DNA from: Copromyces sp. CBS 386.78
Lineage: Eukaryota; Ascomycota; Sordariomycetes; Sordariales; Sordariaceae
NCBI GenBank assembly: GCA_030685235.1
Contig: MU839160.1
Coordinates: 124,001-188,000, forward strand
Direction: 5' to 3'
DNA length: 64,000 nucleotides
Under the pieces are notes generated by a model that made no database searches, was not told the DNA's origin, and saw only the letters and a program-made list of their open reading frames with translations. This document shows, one piece after another, positions 35,741 through 48,076 of the stretch. Position 1 is the first letter of the stretch. Every line of letters begins with the position of its first letter. A program made the translations under genes and the position numbers.

Positions 35741-36232
35741 TTCTTTTCTCTTAATATTTTATTCTTTATTATCTTTATCTAATTTAAATAGCCTAATCTA
35801 CTAAATTAGCACGCGGTTTTATAGCTAATTTTATACGTTATCTTTACCTAGAGCCGAATATAGAATTCTTATTCTCTCTTTCTTTCTTATTTATACCTTC
35901 CTATTATTACGTTTTATTTTAATAGGTTTTATACTAATATATTGGAATAATTTCGAAAAGAAGTATATTTTAAGTTAGAAGTTTAGCTTATAATCATATA
36001 CTTATTAAAGGAACGAATAAGAATATACTTTAGGTATTTTAAGTAGGAAACCTATATACTTTACTAATAGATAATTTAATGTAACGCTTTAGGTTTCTCC
36101 TCTATTACCTCTTTATATATATACGTAATATATAATATAAATTTTAGCTAGAATAATTATTTTAATAAAGTATAGAAATATAAATACTAATTTAAATTAT
36201 AAATATTGTTAATATCTTTAATAAATATATTT
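35741..36232. other. RIP-mutated spacer before element C
   Basis: I find no coding frame or repeat. Its last five bases, TATTT (36228-36232), are the target duplication of element C. Confidence 0.5.
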
Positions 36233-36466
36233 TGTCACAGGCATTGCCTGCTCCTTGTAGATAGATAGGAGTGCTGTATTGCATTAGTGCAGCCAACTGA
36301 GTACAGCTATCTAAGTGTAGCACAGCTATAGTGCCGCCCTGTAGACCTATAACTATAGGGCTCTATACTATACCCTATATAGTTCTCGTATGCGCACAGG
36401 TTCCTCTTCTAATTCCTCGTACAATAATTAATATCTTACCTTAGTACTTATTCGCGCCCTATAATA
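36233..36466 (+). repeat. 5' LTR of element C (234 bp)
   Basis: It begins with the canonical TGTCACAGGC and ends CCCTATAATA. It aligns without gaps to 44231-44464. Its 5' end is less mutated than that of the 3' LTR, where TGTCACAGG became TATCATAAG. Confidence 0.93.
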
Positions 36467-36599
36467 CTTTATTATATCTAACCTCGCGTTAACGCGTAAT
36501 AAGTAATCTTAATAAAAATTAAGCCCAATAGAAGATTAATAGTAGTTTGGTTCTTACAAACTTTATTTCGAAGCGAAATTGTACAATCGCCAATATAGA

Positions 36600-39500
36600 A
36601 TTAAGAACCCTAACGACTAGAGTATCGAACTTAGAAATAATAAGTAAATATTAGAGCTTTTAAAATAATAAAGGCGTAAATATCGTACCGTATAATATAA
36701 TAGAAATATCTCTCTTTTAATAAGCGTTATCTAATTATTTAGGAAAATATAATTAAAATAACTAGCAATCCAGCGGGTAACAACGTACGCTGAATTAATT
36801 TCATTACAATATTCCCTTCCCTTTTAAAAAGATATAATATATTACTAAAAATCTATAATAGTAATCCTAGTAGCCTTATAATCTCCCTAAATTTTACTAA
36901 TAAAGTTCGTAGCTATAAGGAAGTTATAAAGCTATTCTATTATTTTAATAGAAAAATTAACGCTTTTAATAAATAAGTTAAGGAAGAATAAACCCGTTAT
37001 ATTAAATTTAAAAACGACGTTAAATCCTTTATTAACGAAATATAGGGAAAGGAAAAATAGTAGAAGGCGGCGGAGGAATAATTAAAGAACTAAATTAACT
37101 AATTTAACGAAATTAAAAAGTAATTCGTATAATAAATCTAATCTCTATAAATATAGTACAATTAAATTATTATTAAAAATATATCTTTTTATTAAAAGGT
37201 ATCTAACTTTACTTAAAATAAGACCGATTTCTAAGAAAAGTTCGATAATACTATCCAAAATAATAAGGAGGATTATTAAAGTTTCCTTAAATTTAATAAA
37301 ATAATTAATAATAACGCCGAATTATATAGGGCGGAGTTGAAGAAAGTATTAGAAAATCTTAATATTTTACGTATTACGGGCAAGATCGCTAGTAAGGAAT
37401 CTACTTAAGTATAGGAGGAGATTAAGAACCTTTAAATTCGCTTCTATTTAATAGAAGAAAATAAAATTATTATAGAGAATAGTATTAATGGCTTTAGAAG
37501 ATCGGGTACGGGTACTGGTAGCTCTAATAGTATAAGCGGCAATCTTAACGATAACGGCCTTAGAAGATTGGGTATAAGAACCGGCTTTAACTCTAGTAAT
37601 ATAAGCAGCAATCTTAACGATAGTAGCCCTAGAAAATCGGACAAAGGAAGCGGCTTCAGCTATAACGAAGCGGGCGGTAATCCTAGAAGCGGAGGATTTA
37701 ATTACTATAACGGTCTTAGCGGAAGATTTAATTATCCCGGCGGTTTTAGCGGCCCCCTTAGTAGCTTTAGCAGTCCTAATAATTTTAGAAGTCCTAATAA
37801 TCCTAACGGCCCCGGCGGTCCTTACCCCCCCGCTACAATTCTTAACCCTATACTATATTATTATTATAAGGCACTCTATAAAGACCTAAAACAATTTAAG
37901 AGTAAAGAAATAAATATAATTAAACGCTACAACGCTTATAACGCTTAAAATTTAAAAATCCGCAATCGTTAAATCGTTAATAGTTATAAATTTCCTAACG
38001 AAATAGCAAAATTACTTTATACTATATCCTACTTAGGAGGCGAAGCAAAAATAAACGTTACGGAATACTAGAAAACGATTTTTAATAACCCTTAGCACTC
38101 TATCCTTTAAAAATAATAAATAAATAAAAAATTCTTAATATATTTAAACAACCGCTATATATAAAGCAATATTATATAAGTCGCCGAAAATTCGTTACTA
38201 TAGTTCAAATAGACCGGTAAATAATCTAATTACAATGATTTTAAAACCTAATTTATTACTTTAACTAACCGTTATAATTATAATATAATTACTAAAGTCC
38301 GCCTTTTTTATTAAAAGGTTTCTAAATCTTTAACAAACTTAATTTTATATTATTATATTCAACCCGTTCGTAACAATTTCAAGGGATAGTACAAACTATT
38401 TAAAAGTATTTCTAGAGCCTATATTAAAACTTCCTTACATAATAATACTATTTAAAATATTTAGAATAATAATAAAGGTAATAGTAATTTTAATATTAGT
38501 AGTAAAATTCCTAACGCTATAGATCTAGATTACGCTAAATTTATAGAAATTTATAAAGACGTTTTATAGGAGCACTATAATAAAGGTATTTATATAAATT
38601 ATAATAAGGGCAAATATATAGCCCGCGAATATAAGAATTAGACCAATTACAATAATAAAGGTAGGCAAGCTAATTATACCGGCTTAAACATTATAATTCG
38701 TAAGAATACTAATATAAGTATTCCAGTCACGAATTATACTATAATAGATATAGCTAATTCGGCCCCGGCCTTAGCGGCTCCGACTACCCCGGTAACTCTA
38801 ATTCCCGCTAATTAGTAGGGAAATAAAAAACCCTAAAGCTAAATCGCGCTTAAGGGTATTCGGTAGTGATATAAAGGAGGATAGAAATAAAGGTAAATAA
38901 ACTAAATATTTATATAATAAATTATTAAAGGATAAAACCACTTAAATTAAATAGCTTAGAACTCTATAAGTAGAATACAACTTTATTATTTACGTATTTT
39001 TAATATCCCTAACGCAATAAAAAAATAGAATGTATATTATTAATCAATTTTAAATATTTAAATAAAACTTTTATCGACCAATCTTTCGCAAAAAGAATTT
39101 ACTTAGAATTTAAACCTTTAAAAAAACCTAAACTATTACATTTAGCCGACGGCAATTTTAAAGAATAAGTAAATTAATATATCGAAATAATAATACGGAT
39201 CGGTAATTATAAAGAAGTTATCAAATTCTTCGTAGCCAATTTAACAGTAAATTACCCGGTAATTTTAGGTTAATTATAATTATAATTCTATAATTTAAAT
39301 ATTAATTAGGTAACTAATAAAATTATTTAGAACGTAGCTTATATAAGCATTTATATACTTTAATTATTAGAGGTAATAACGGTCCTAAATACCGCTCTTA
39401 AGGAAGAGGATAATAGAAACGTCTTTAGGGAAGTCGAAAACAGATCCGTCTTTAAAATTAAAAGTAAATCCGTCTCCGAAGAAGTTAGGAACGGATTTAA

Positions 39501-42500
39501 TAGCGGATCCATCTTCGAAAATATTAAAAGCGGATTTAACAACGACTTTAACTTTAATAAAAACGAATATCTCCTAATTTAAATAACTAATATAATAAAA
39601 GTATTTAAGGGTAATCAAATTATAATAGTAGAATTTCCAATTTCTCTAATATACGCGGGGAGGTTCGAAGAACTTTTTAGCCCTATTAGAAAACCAGCGT
39701 TAGAAAAAATTAAAGCGAAAGTACGGATTATTAGCGAACGAAGGATCTAAACAATATAATGGCTAGAACGGGTAAAACGTATATTCTTTTAATAATTTAA
39801 ATTAACAATCAATATAGTAGCCTTAAATCTTTTAAATATTAAATTAATCAACGTAAGGACTTTTATACTTAATATACGGATAAAGGGCATTAAAATCAAC
39901 TCTACTATATAGGCAGAATTCTAAGAAATATAAAAAGAGAGGAAGGCAGCTATTTTAATACTATTTCTATCTAAGAATATATAGAAAAATATTATATAGG
40001 GAAAAGGTAAACTGTATAAACCCTACTTTAAGAACCTAAAAGTATACGAATTTATCGACCTTTATAAAATAGAAGCCGCGAATAAAAGTAAGGGAGAATA
40101 AGCCCTCTAACTTAGCGAATCCGCGAAGGAATACATTAATTATATTTATACACTAAAAATAATAGACGGTAAGCCCTAGAAACCGACCGAACGGAAATTA
40201 ACTCCTTTAATAGAAATCGATAAAATCTATAATATTATAAAGGAAAATATCTAGAAATTTATAAATAAAACTATTTAACTAAAGTATACCCTAGAGGAAG
40301 TAAAAGTACGTTTCCTAGACGAATATAAGGATTTCTCTTACGTTATTAACTTACAGGATATTAACGTAATATTTAAATACCGTTCTTACAATTATAAAAT
40401 CGAATTAAAATTAGGGGTAGAATTTCTACTATACTTTAGAATACGATTAATATCCCTGTAAGAGTTTAAAATTATTAAATAATAACTAAATAATAATTTA
40501 GCCAAAGGATTTATTAAATTATCGACCTCCGACGTAGTATTACTAATATTACTAGCCTACAAACTAGGCGGCGGCGTATAGATCTATATTAATTACAAAA
40601 GTATTAACAAAATTTCGCTAAAGAATAAATACCCGTTACCCTTAATTAAAAAAATACTAAATGCTATTTATAGAACGAAGTAATTTATAAAAGTAAATAT
40701 TATTATTATTTTTAATAGGTTATATATAATTAAAGGATACGAATAATTGACTGCTTTTATTACGAAGTTTAATTTCTATAAATCCTTAATATATCTATTC
40801 AATTTATTAAGAGTACTAGCCTCGTTTTAGAACTTTATTAACAATATTTTATATAATATTTTAAATATTTATATAATAACCTACTTAGACGACGTTTTAA
40901 TCTTTTTAAAAATATATAAAGAGTATATTAAATACGTTAGGGAAGTATTATAATATTTAATTAATATAGGTTTATAAATTAATATTAATAAATACGAATT
41001 CTATATTTAAAGAACCAAGTATTTAAGTTTTATTGTTACCCTTAAAGGGATCGAAATAGATTTAGAGAAGGTAGAAATAATTACTAAATAGGAAGTACTA
41101 ATAACGAAACGCCAATTATAGCGTTTTTTAGGCTTTACTAACTTTTATAAGAAGTTTATCACTAACTTCTTACATATAAATAAACTATTATATAAATTAA
41201 TAAAGAAAATAATAGATTAGAAATAGGATAAAGAGTATAATAATACTTTTAAAGCTTTAAAAACGGCATTTACAACCGTACTAGTCTTAAAAATCTATAA
41301 TTAGGAAAAACCGACCGTTATTAAAATCGACGCCTCTAACTAGTTAACGGGCAATATATTATTATAATTATACAACAGTAAATTATATCTAATCGCCTAC
41401 TTTTCGGCTAAATATTTTGCAATAGAATACAATTACAATATTTATAATAAAGAATTGCTAACTATTATTAAAGCACTAGAGGAATAGAAACCCGAATTAG
41501 AGGGCGCAACCTAACCTTTCGAAATTATTATAAATTATAAGAATTTAAAGATATTTAGTACTACGAAGAAACTTACCCCCAAATATATACGGTAATTAAA
41601 ATTCCTATTAAAATTCAACTTCACGATTAAATACCGGCCGGGATCAATTAATATACGACCCGATACCCTTAGCCGTAAGCCTAAGTACGTTCTTAAGGAT
41701 ACGGAGGACAATAGGTTAAAAGTAAGAAAAAATTATTTATTAACTTATTATACTTCAATAAAAATTTATTCGAATTAATAAATACGGATAGTAAGGGTTT
41801 TACGATAAACGTAATATCGAATACGGGAGTACCCTTAATAATCTATATTTTAGAAGATAATTTTTAAAAGGATAAAGATAAGTTAGGTATTTATATAAAT
41901 AACTTAGTAAACCGGGCTTATATTAATTCCCCTATAATAGTAGATATTCGGGAAGCTATTAAGTCCGGAGATCGCTAGCCGAAGTACTTGAAGAAGAAAT
42001 TGAAAATCCCCTTTATTAAATATTATATAATTAACGATAAGGTAATATTTAAGGATAAATTAGTAATACCCCCCGATAATAAAGTAGTCCAATTAGAATT
42101 AATCTATCGCACCCATACCTCGGTATAAGGCGGCTATCTTAAAAGGGATAAAACGGTAGTATTAATATACTACTACTTCTAACTAAGGATAGTAATTATA
42201 ATAAATACCTATTATAAAGGTTGCATACCTTATAGTAAAATTAAAACTATTAGGACATCGCTAATAAATTTCTTTAAACCCTTATTTATTCCTAATACCC
42301 TATAGCGCAATATTTCTATCGACTATATAACCCTATTCCCTAAATTATAGCGGGTAGGTAGAAGGGCGGAGTACGAATATATATTAATTATAATAAATAA
42401 ATTAATTAAAATAAAATATTTTATCCTAATAGAAGGGTTAATAATAGAAGAGCTGGTAGAGAAGTTTATTAACCGGATTTATACCCTTTATAGCCTTCTA

Positions 42501-44210
42501 AATACCATCGTTTTAAATAGAAGCGTTTAATTTATTTTAGCTTTTTAAAGGTAATTATTCTTATAATTAGGCGTTAAACTAAAATATTCTACGCCTTATT
42601 ATAAAGAGACGAATAAACAAACCGAAAAGATTAATATAGAATTGGGACAATACTTATAAATCTTTATTAATTAGGTATAAAATAATTAAATAAATTAACT
42701 ACTTTTAATTAAATTCTAAAGTAATAATTTTAAATCGGTATTAACGGGAATAACCCCTTTTTTCGCTAATTATAATTTTTACCTTCGTATAAGGATAGAA
42801 CCCTCTATACTACTCCCCCTAAATATAATAGATATATAGAAGAAGTAAATTTTTAATATTAATTAATTAGTATTATAATTTAAAAAGGTCTAGAATTTCG
42901 TTAAAATTTCCTCTTTATAAGTATAAACGAAGTAGGAAGTAGCAGCGAACGAGAATTATATTAATATATTTAAATATAAGGTTAGAAATAAAGTTATACT
43001 TAATATAGTTAATTATATAATTAGTAAACTATATAATAAATTAGTACCGCGCTTTAAAAGACCTTTTCGTATTATAAAGGCTAACTCATATATAATAAAA
43101 TTAATTTTATTTAATAATATAAAAGTTATTTATATTATTAATATATTTAGGGGTAATTTTACATTGAAGGGTTATTAGGCTAAAAAGAATTTATAATTAA
43201 TATTAAGGCTAACGAAGGTATAATAATTATTAGAACCAATAATTTCGAAGAAAATAGGCGTTAGGAGTTCGAAGAATTCTTAAACTATTAGAAAATTAAA
43301 GGATAATAATACTATTTAGTAAAGTAATTTTACTACCCCCTAGATTAATAATTAATAGCCAACTTTAACAATTACTATAAAATAATCTAGGAGCTTTATA
43401 AGAGACAACTAAAATTAGGACTACTATATATCAATTTTAGAAGGGGATTTAAGGCTTAATTAAAAGAAGAAGCCTCGTCTAATAATAGGGAGGCTAAAGA
43501 AATACCGCCCTTTCTAATCCCTATTACAGCCGCCCCGGAGGTAAATAATTAGTAAATCCAGCGGAGTATAAGGTTGAACAATAAGTAAAACGATATTAAC
43601 GACGGATATAAAAAATAAGGAGTTTAATAACGGCTTATTTTACATATCCTAATTAAATCGCCTTATAAATACCCTACCGTAGTAATAAGGGTATTATTAA
43701 TAATAACCAGGAAATAATACATTTTATAACGTACTTATATCTCTTACCCCCAATAACCCTACCTCCCCCATTAACGGTTAGAGCTTATACAATTAAAATT
43801 TTATATTATAATTAGTAGGGAAGGGGGAGATAATTATAAAATAGAAAAAAAAAATTATAACAATTACGACGAAATTCGAATAGAGGGCTTCTATAATCTA
43901 CAATACTAGTAGGGATATAAGCGTCCCTATATATTACTATACTACGGGCGTCCCTATAATACCCCTCGTCGGGGGTTAGTAATAAGAAAATATAAATAGG
44001 AAGTTTATAAGACGATTAGGAATGTTTTTAAGCCTATTTAGGATTATTTAAAGTAATAATCGAATAATCTTTACGAAAGGGGTATATTTAATAATATTTT
44101 AGCTAGTATTCGACCTCTTAATAAAAGGTTTAGCGCTAAGCGTTTACCCGCCTTAATAGGCCCCACTTTATAGATATTAATAGTTTCTAAACGGTTTTTA
44201 AAGCCGGGAA
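36600..44210 (+). pseudogene. gag-pol remnant of element C
   Basis: The gag part contains a Gly/Ser/Asn/Pro-rich stretch (37480-37840, including two 69-bp repeats) in which 126 codons stay open by chance of composition. A zinc knuckle at about 38595-38640 has all ligands as Tyr (YINYNKGKYIAREY). A protease-like segment spans about 39040-39290 (FIDQSFAKR, NYPVILG). The reverse transcriptase begins near 40565 (GGGV...IYINYKSINK) and its catalytic YLDDVLIF near 40882 is intact. RNase H shows IKIDAS near 41320 and EYNYNIYNKELLTIIKALEE near 41430. The integrase core starts near 42313 (SIDYITLFP), and the second Asp reads Asn (NTIVLNRS) near 42505. A chromodomain-like YYLVK...YYPLD lies near 43310. 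Confidence 0.85.
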
Positions 44211-44230
44211 TTAATTTAGAAGGGGGGTAG

Positions 44231-44464
44231 TATCATAAGTATTGCCTGCTCCTTATAAATAGATAGGGGTACTGTGCTATATTAGTATAGCTAGTTGAAT
44301 ATAGTTATCTAAATATAGTACAACTATAGTGCCGCCCTGTGGACCTATAACTATAGGGCTCTATACTATGCCCTATATAGTTCTCGTATGCACATAGGTT
44401 CCTCTTTTGGTTCCTCGCACAATAATCAATATCTTACCTTAGTGCTTGCTCGCGCCCCATAATA
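44231..44464 (+). repeat. 3' LTR of element C (234 bp)
   Basis: It begins TATCATAAGT and ends CCCCATAATA. Its 3' end (GTGCTTGCTCGCGCCCC) keeps more TG than the 5' LTR (GTACTTATTCGCGCCCT). Confidence 0.93.
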
Positions 44465-44469
44465 TATTT

Positions 44470-45895
44470 ATTTTAATACGGTATTGTAAATAGTAAATAT
44501 TTTGTTAATGCGATATAGGTTTTAAACTAAATTATTTGGATATAGGAACGAATAGTATTTATTTTTATAATAGAAGTATAAAATCAAAATTATAATAGAT
44601 AAAATATTTATTTAGAAGATAAATATTACTAATATTTGTCAATAGGTATATAAAGCGAATTCTTTATTGGGTAGATACTGGCGCTAGGGTTGGAATTTAC
44701 CGTTGCAATTCTAGTTTGCTATTGAGCGACCAACTTTCCGTTCTGCCGCAACGCCTGTTAAAATACAGTGTACGGTTTATAACAATAGCACAATTCGAAA
44801 TAACGACAACTTCCACATAACGATATTCAATAATTAACGATTTTTATAAGCCGACACCCTTGTGCAGTGGCTTTAGCAAAAAAAATCCTATTCCAACGCC
44901 AACTCCCTGCCAGACCTCCTGTTATTCGCCCCCCCTTTCCCCCCAGGGTAATTGGGGAGTCAGTGGCGAGTGGGTGCATGCTGCGCCAAGCGTGGGCTCG
45001 GTGTGGACAAATAGGGCTCGCCGGGAATCGAATAGTACAGCAGTATCAAAAGTTTCTTTGCATTTTAGATATTGGCAAAGAAAGAGTTATTTCAAGCTTT
45101 ACAGAGTTGCAAAGGTCGTTGTCCAGAAGTGGAAGTGTAGGTATGAAAGTTGTGGATTGAGGCAGGCGAGGTAGCCTGATGTTAGTTGTCACGCTTACCT
45201 TTCCCCGAAAGAGCCCCTTCGGGCCCATAAACCCGTAGCGCTAGGGGGACCATCCACCGGAATGGCAGGCCCGGGGGCACTAAGCGCTCTCCCTACGTAC
45301 CTTAGCTGTAAGCTACAAGTTAGCATGCAAGGGTCTAAATGGAAGGAAGAAGTGGAGGAAAAAAAATTCCATGTCAGACAAATCGTTGTTTCATCTCATA
45401 CACTTCTTGAAACCCTTCACAAGTTCTTTGACACGAACTGTTACTGTCAAACTGTTCGTAAACCATCCGAGAACCATTTTATCGGTGGAAGCTGTCATCC
45501 CATCTTCAAAAGAACCCTCGGATGCTGCACGAACGCATCTGATCATCGGGTTCGTTGATTGGCTAGGTTGCGCCACCGCAAAGGCGAAAGTCTATCCCGC
45601 TCGAGCATCGAGGACACGGCGTTCTGCTTGTGAGTAATGCTATGTTACTGTGGCTTTTGAAAGCTCATATGGCTAACTAAGTTGGGCAGGTCATAAATAC
45701 AAACATATGTGTGATTTGGGCGAGACCTAATCCTTGATTTCGAGATTCAAGGGATAGAAAAAGAGAGCTCTGATCCGTGTCATACATCAGTACAGCGCTC
45801 CGAGCTTCTCATCCTCTCTTGTGATTTAGAAGAACAACTACTGGAGTGGGCCGAATTCGCGAGGCAAAAGTCAACAAGAGGAAAGAAGGTTAAGC
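44470..45895. other. Right edge of the island and upstream region of the MATE gene
   Basis: The first 170 bp are still AT-rich and mutated; base composition becomes normal near 44640-44700. The rest has no gene that I can support. Several ORFs of 80-104 codons at 44860-45637 overlap in different frames without protein-like features. A CCCGAA...TTCGGG hairpin lies at about 45205-45226. The last few hundred bases should hold the MATE promoter and 5' UTR. Confidence 0.45.
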
Positions 45896-48076
45896 ATGTC
45901 TTCCAACCAGGCCATACCTTCCCGAAAAAGGTCGGGGGCGGGCCTTGACTTCGCGTCTTCTTTCCGTTCTGCATCGCCGCTGGCCCAAGAGATGTTGGCC
46001 CGAGACTTGGCCGAGTTTTCGGACGATGTGGCTGACGAAGTCGACGATGAGGCATTATCTGTGAGCGACGATGAGGACGACACGCCGGGACCTACGCTCT
46101 ACAGACGACCTAGCGGTGTCGCCTTTGGAGCGATTAGACCTGCCCTGACTGGGCCCGGAGGACTGGGAGAAGGCCCAATTCTCACCAGAGCCGAAAGGAC
46201 GCGAAGTCGTGATGAGGAGCGGTCTCTTCTCAGGGACAACCACATCCTTCCTCCGAAGCATGATCGTCCGCCGCAGGAGCCGACACTGTTCAGGGCTTTA
46301 TATACCAGACTCTTCAGTACCAAGGTCCCCCGAAGAATACCGGATGAAGAAGGCTCCGAGAGTCCTATCCAGATCGTCATCGCCCCTCCCACGCCAACAG
46401 TAGGGACCGAAACTGACCCGTTGCTTGGTGAGGGACGTCTCCGACACCGCGGCGCCAACGGTCACGGCAGCATCGGCAACGGCAGTGAGTCCTCCTCTCG
46501 TGAACACGCCGAGCACCTTAACGAGCAATGGGAAGCCGCCGTCGCCGCTGGTCAAATCAAAACCACCTGGCAGCGCGAAGCCAAAACCATCGCCGTCTAT
46601 TCGCGCTCCCTTATCGTCACATTCCTGCTCCAGTACTCACTCAACGTCACCTCCATCTTTGCCGTTGGCCGCCTCGGCACCCTCGAACTCGGCGCCGTAT
46701 CCCTCGCCTCCATGACCGCTAGCATCACCTGCTACGCGCCCATCCAGGGTCTTGCCACCTCGCTCGACACGCTATGCGCCCAGGCCTACGGCAGCGGCCA
46801 CAAGACGCTTGTAGGGCTGCAGCTCCAACGCATGGTTTACTTCTTGCTCCTCCTGCTCATCCCCGTGGCAGTCATCTGGCTCAATGCCGAGCCAATTCTG
46901 GCGTCCATGATCGAGAAGGATAGCGCCAAGCTGGCGGCCCAGTATCTCCGGGTGATTCTCCTCGGCACCCCCGCCTACGCCATGTTCGAGGGCGGCAAGC
47001 GGTTCGTGCAAGCCCAGGGTCTGTTTCACGCCACGACCTATGTGTTGCTGATCGCGGCGCCGGCCAACGTGCTGCTGAACTGGCTCTTCGTATGGAAGCT
47101 CGGGTGGGGGTTCGTCGGTGCTCCGCTGGCCGTCGCGACGACGCAAAACATGCTTCCCCTGCTCCTGTTACTGTATGTCTGGAAGGTTGACGGCCGGCAG
47201 GCGTGGGGAGGCTTCAAGAAGGCGGCGCTTAGGAACTGGGGCCCCATGGTCCGGCTGGCGCTGCCGGGCATGGTCATGGTGGTGGCGGAGTGGTTCGCGT
47301 TTGAGATATTGACGCTGGCCAGCGGGAGGATTGGCGTCGCGCATCTGGCGGCGCAGAGTGTACTTGTTACGGTCACGTCCACGACATTCCAGATCCCGTT
47401 CCCGTTGTCAATTGCGGGCTCGACCAGAGTTGCGAACTTGATCGGAGCCAAGTTGGTGGATGCTGCGAAGACGTCGGCGAGGGTGGTGAGTGTTCAGTGA
47501 CATGTTTCCCATGGTTTCCCCGTTTCGAATCACTGTCTCAGGTTTTACTAATAAACTACGTGTCTCTAACTAGACTGTTGTCGGCGGTGTCCTCGTCGGT
47601 CTCTTCAATGTGACACTACTGTCCGTGTTCCGGAACCAGATCGCACTGTTGTTCACCCAAGACCGCGAGGTCATCAAGCTGGTGGCCCAGACGCTGCCCG
47701 TATGTGCCTTCATGCAGCTGTTTGATGGCATGGCTGCCGTGTCGCACGGTCTGTTGCGGGGTATCGGTCGCCAGGAAATCGGCGGCTACGTGAACCTCAT
47801 GGCTTACTATGTGGTGGCCTTGCCCATCTCGTTCGGCTTGGGCTTTGGCTTGGGATGGAATCTCGTAGGCTTGTGGATGGGCGTTACGTTTGGACTGTTG
47901 TTGTTTGTCTACCCCTCTTCTTCTTTTCCTCGTCATTGCCCATTTCGTTTTGAGCAAACTGCTGACCTTCGGTTTTTCTTGATTGTAGGGTGTCGTCGGT
48001 TGAGTACTGGTTTATCTGGTATTCTGATTGGGAGTTGGCTGCTAGGGAGGCAGAAAACAGAAATGCTTCTGGTTAA
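45896..48076 (+). CDS. MATE family multidrug/toxin extrusion transporter
   Basis: MATE proteins export organic cations and drugs or load vacuoles using proton or sodium gradients. I read three exons: 45896-47485, 47574-47902 and 47989-48076, giving 668 residues. The second donor (GTTTGT) was chosen because it is the one that continues into VSSVEYWFIWYSDWELAAREAE, a typical end of fungal MATE proteins; unspliced reading gives an unrelated tail. A hydrophilic, acidic and Ser-rich N-terminus of about 215 residues precedes twelve predicted membrane segments in two MatE halves. Family signatures include TLCAQAYGSGHKTLVGLQLQR and GKRFVQAQG in the first half and HGLLRGIGRQEIG in the second. The nearest yeast relatives known for this family are Erc1-type proteins. 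The substrate cannot be deduced. Confidence 0.9.

Larger units (their letters stand above)
36233..44464 (+). mobile_element. Element C: Ty3/gypsy LTR retrotransposon, RIP-inactivated
   Basis: The 8232-bp element is bounded by two 234-bp LTRs (36233-36466 and 44231-44464) and a perfect TATTT duplication (36228-36232 and 44465-44469). A polypurine tract AGAAGGGGGG lies immediately inside the 3' LTR. Domain order is gag, protease, reverse transcriptase, RNase H, integrase and a chromodomain-like end. No other element interrupts it. Confidence 0.93.
7740..44640. repeat. RIP-mutated AT-rich island, about 36.9 kb
   Basis: The whole block is strongly AT-rich and nearly lacks CpA and its complement TpG while keeping CpG. 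In 8101-8280 I count by eye four CG, one CA and one TG. This is the mark of repeat-induced point mutation, which changes C to T preferentially at CpA on either strand in duplicated DNA. The effect on proteins is consistent throughout: Gln and Trp codons become TAA or TAG, Cys and His become Tyr, Met becomes Ile. No intact gene remains inside. The block carries three LTR retrotransposons, one solo-LTR-like insertion and several dead non-LTR coding remnants, listed separately. It is likely heterochromatic; that part is inference. Confidence 0.93.

Noticed and set aside
7740..44640. CRISPR array or prophage-like structure
   Set aside because: Repeats are LTRs and coding minisatellites; the genome is eukaryotic with spliced genes.
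7740..44640. Centromere
   Set aside because: AT-rich RIPped DNA can be centromeric, but 37 kb between active housekeeping genes is equally typical of dispersed heterochromatin, and no data here discriminate.
44995..45030. tRNA T-arm-like sequence (rc ATTCGATTCCCGGCGAG)
   Set aside because: The 5' side of the stem does not pair and no anticodon or D arm fits around it.
44860..45637. Several overlapping ORFs of 60-104 codons
   Set aside because: They lie in different frames without protein-like composition or splice structure; no homology is recalled.
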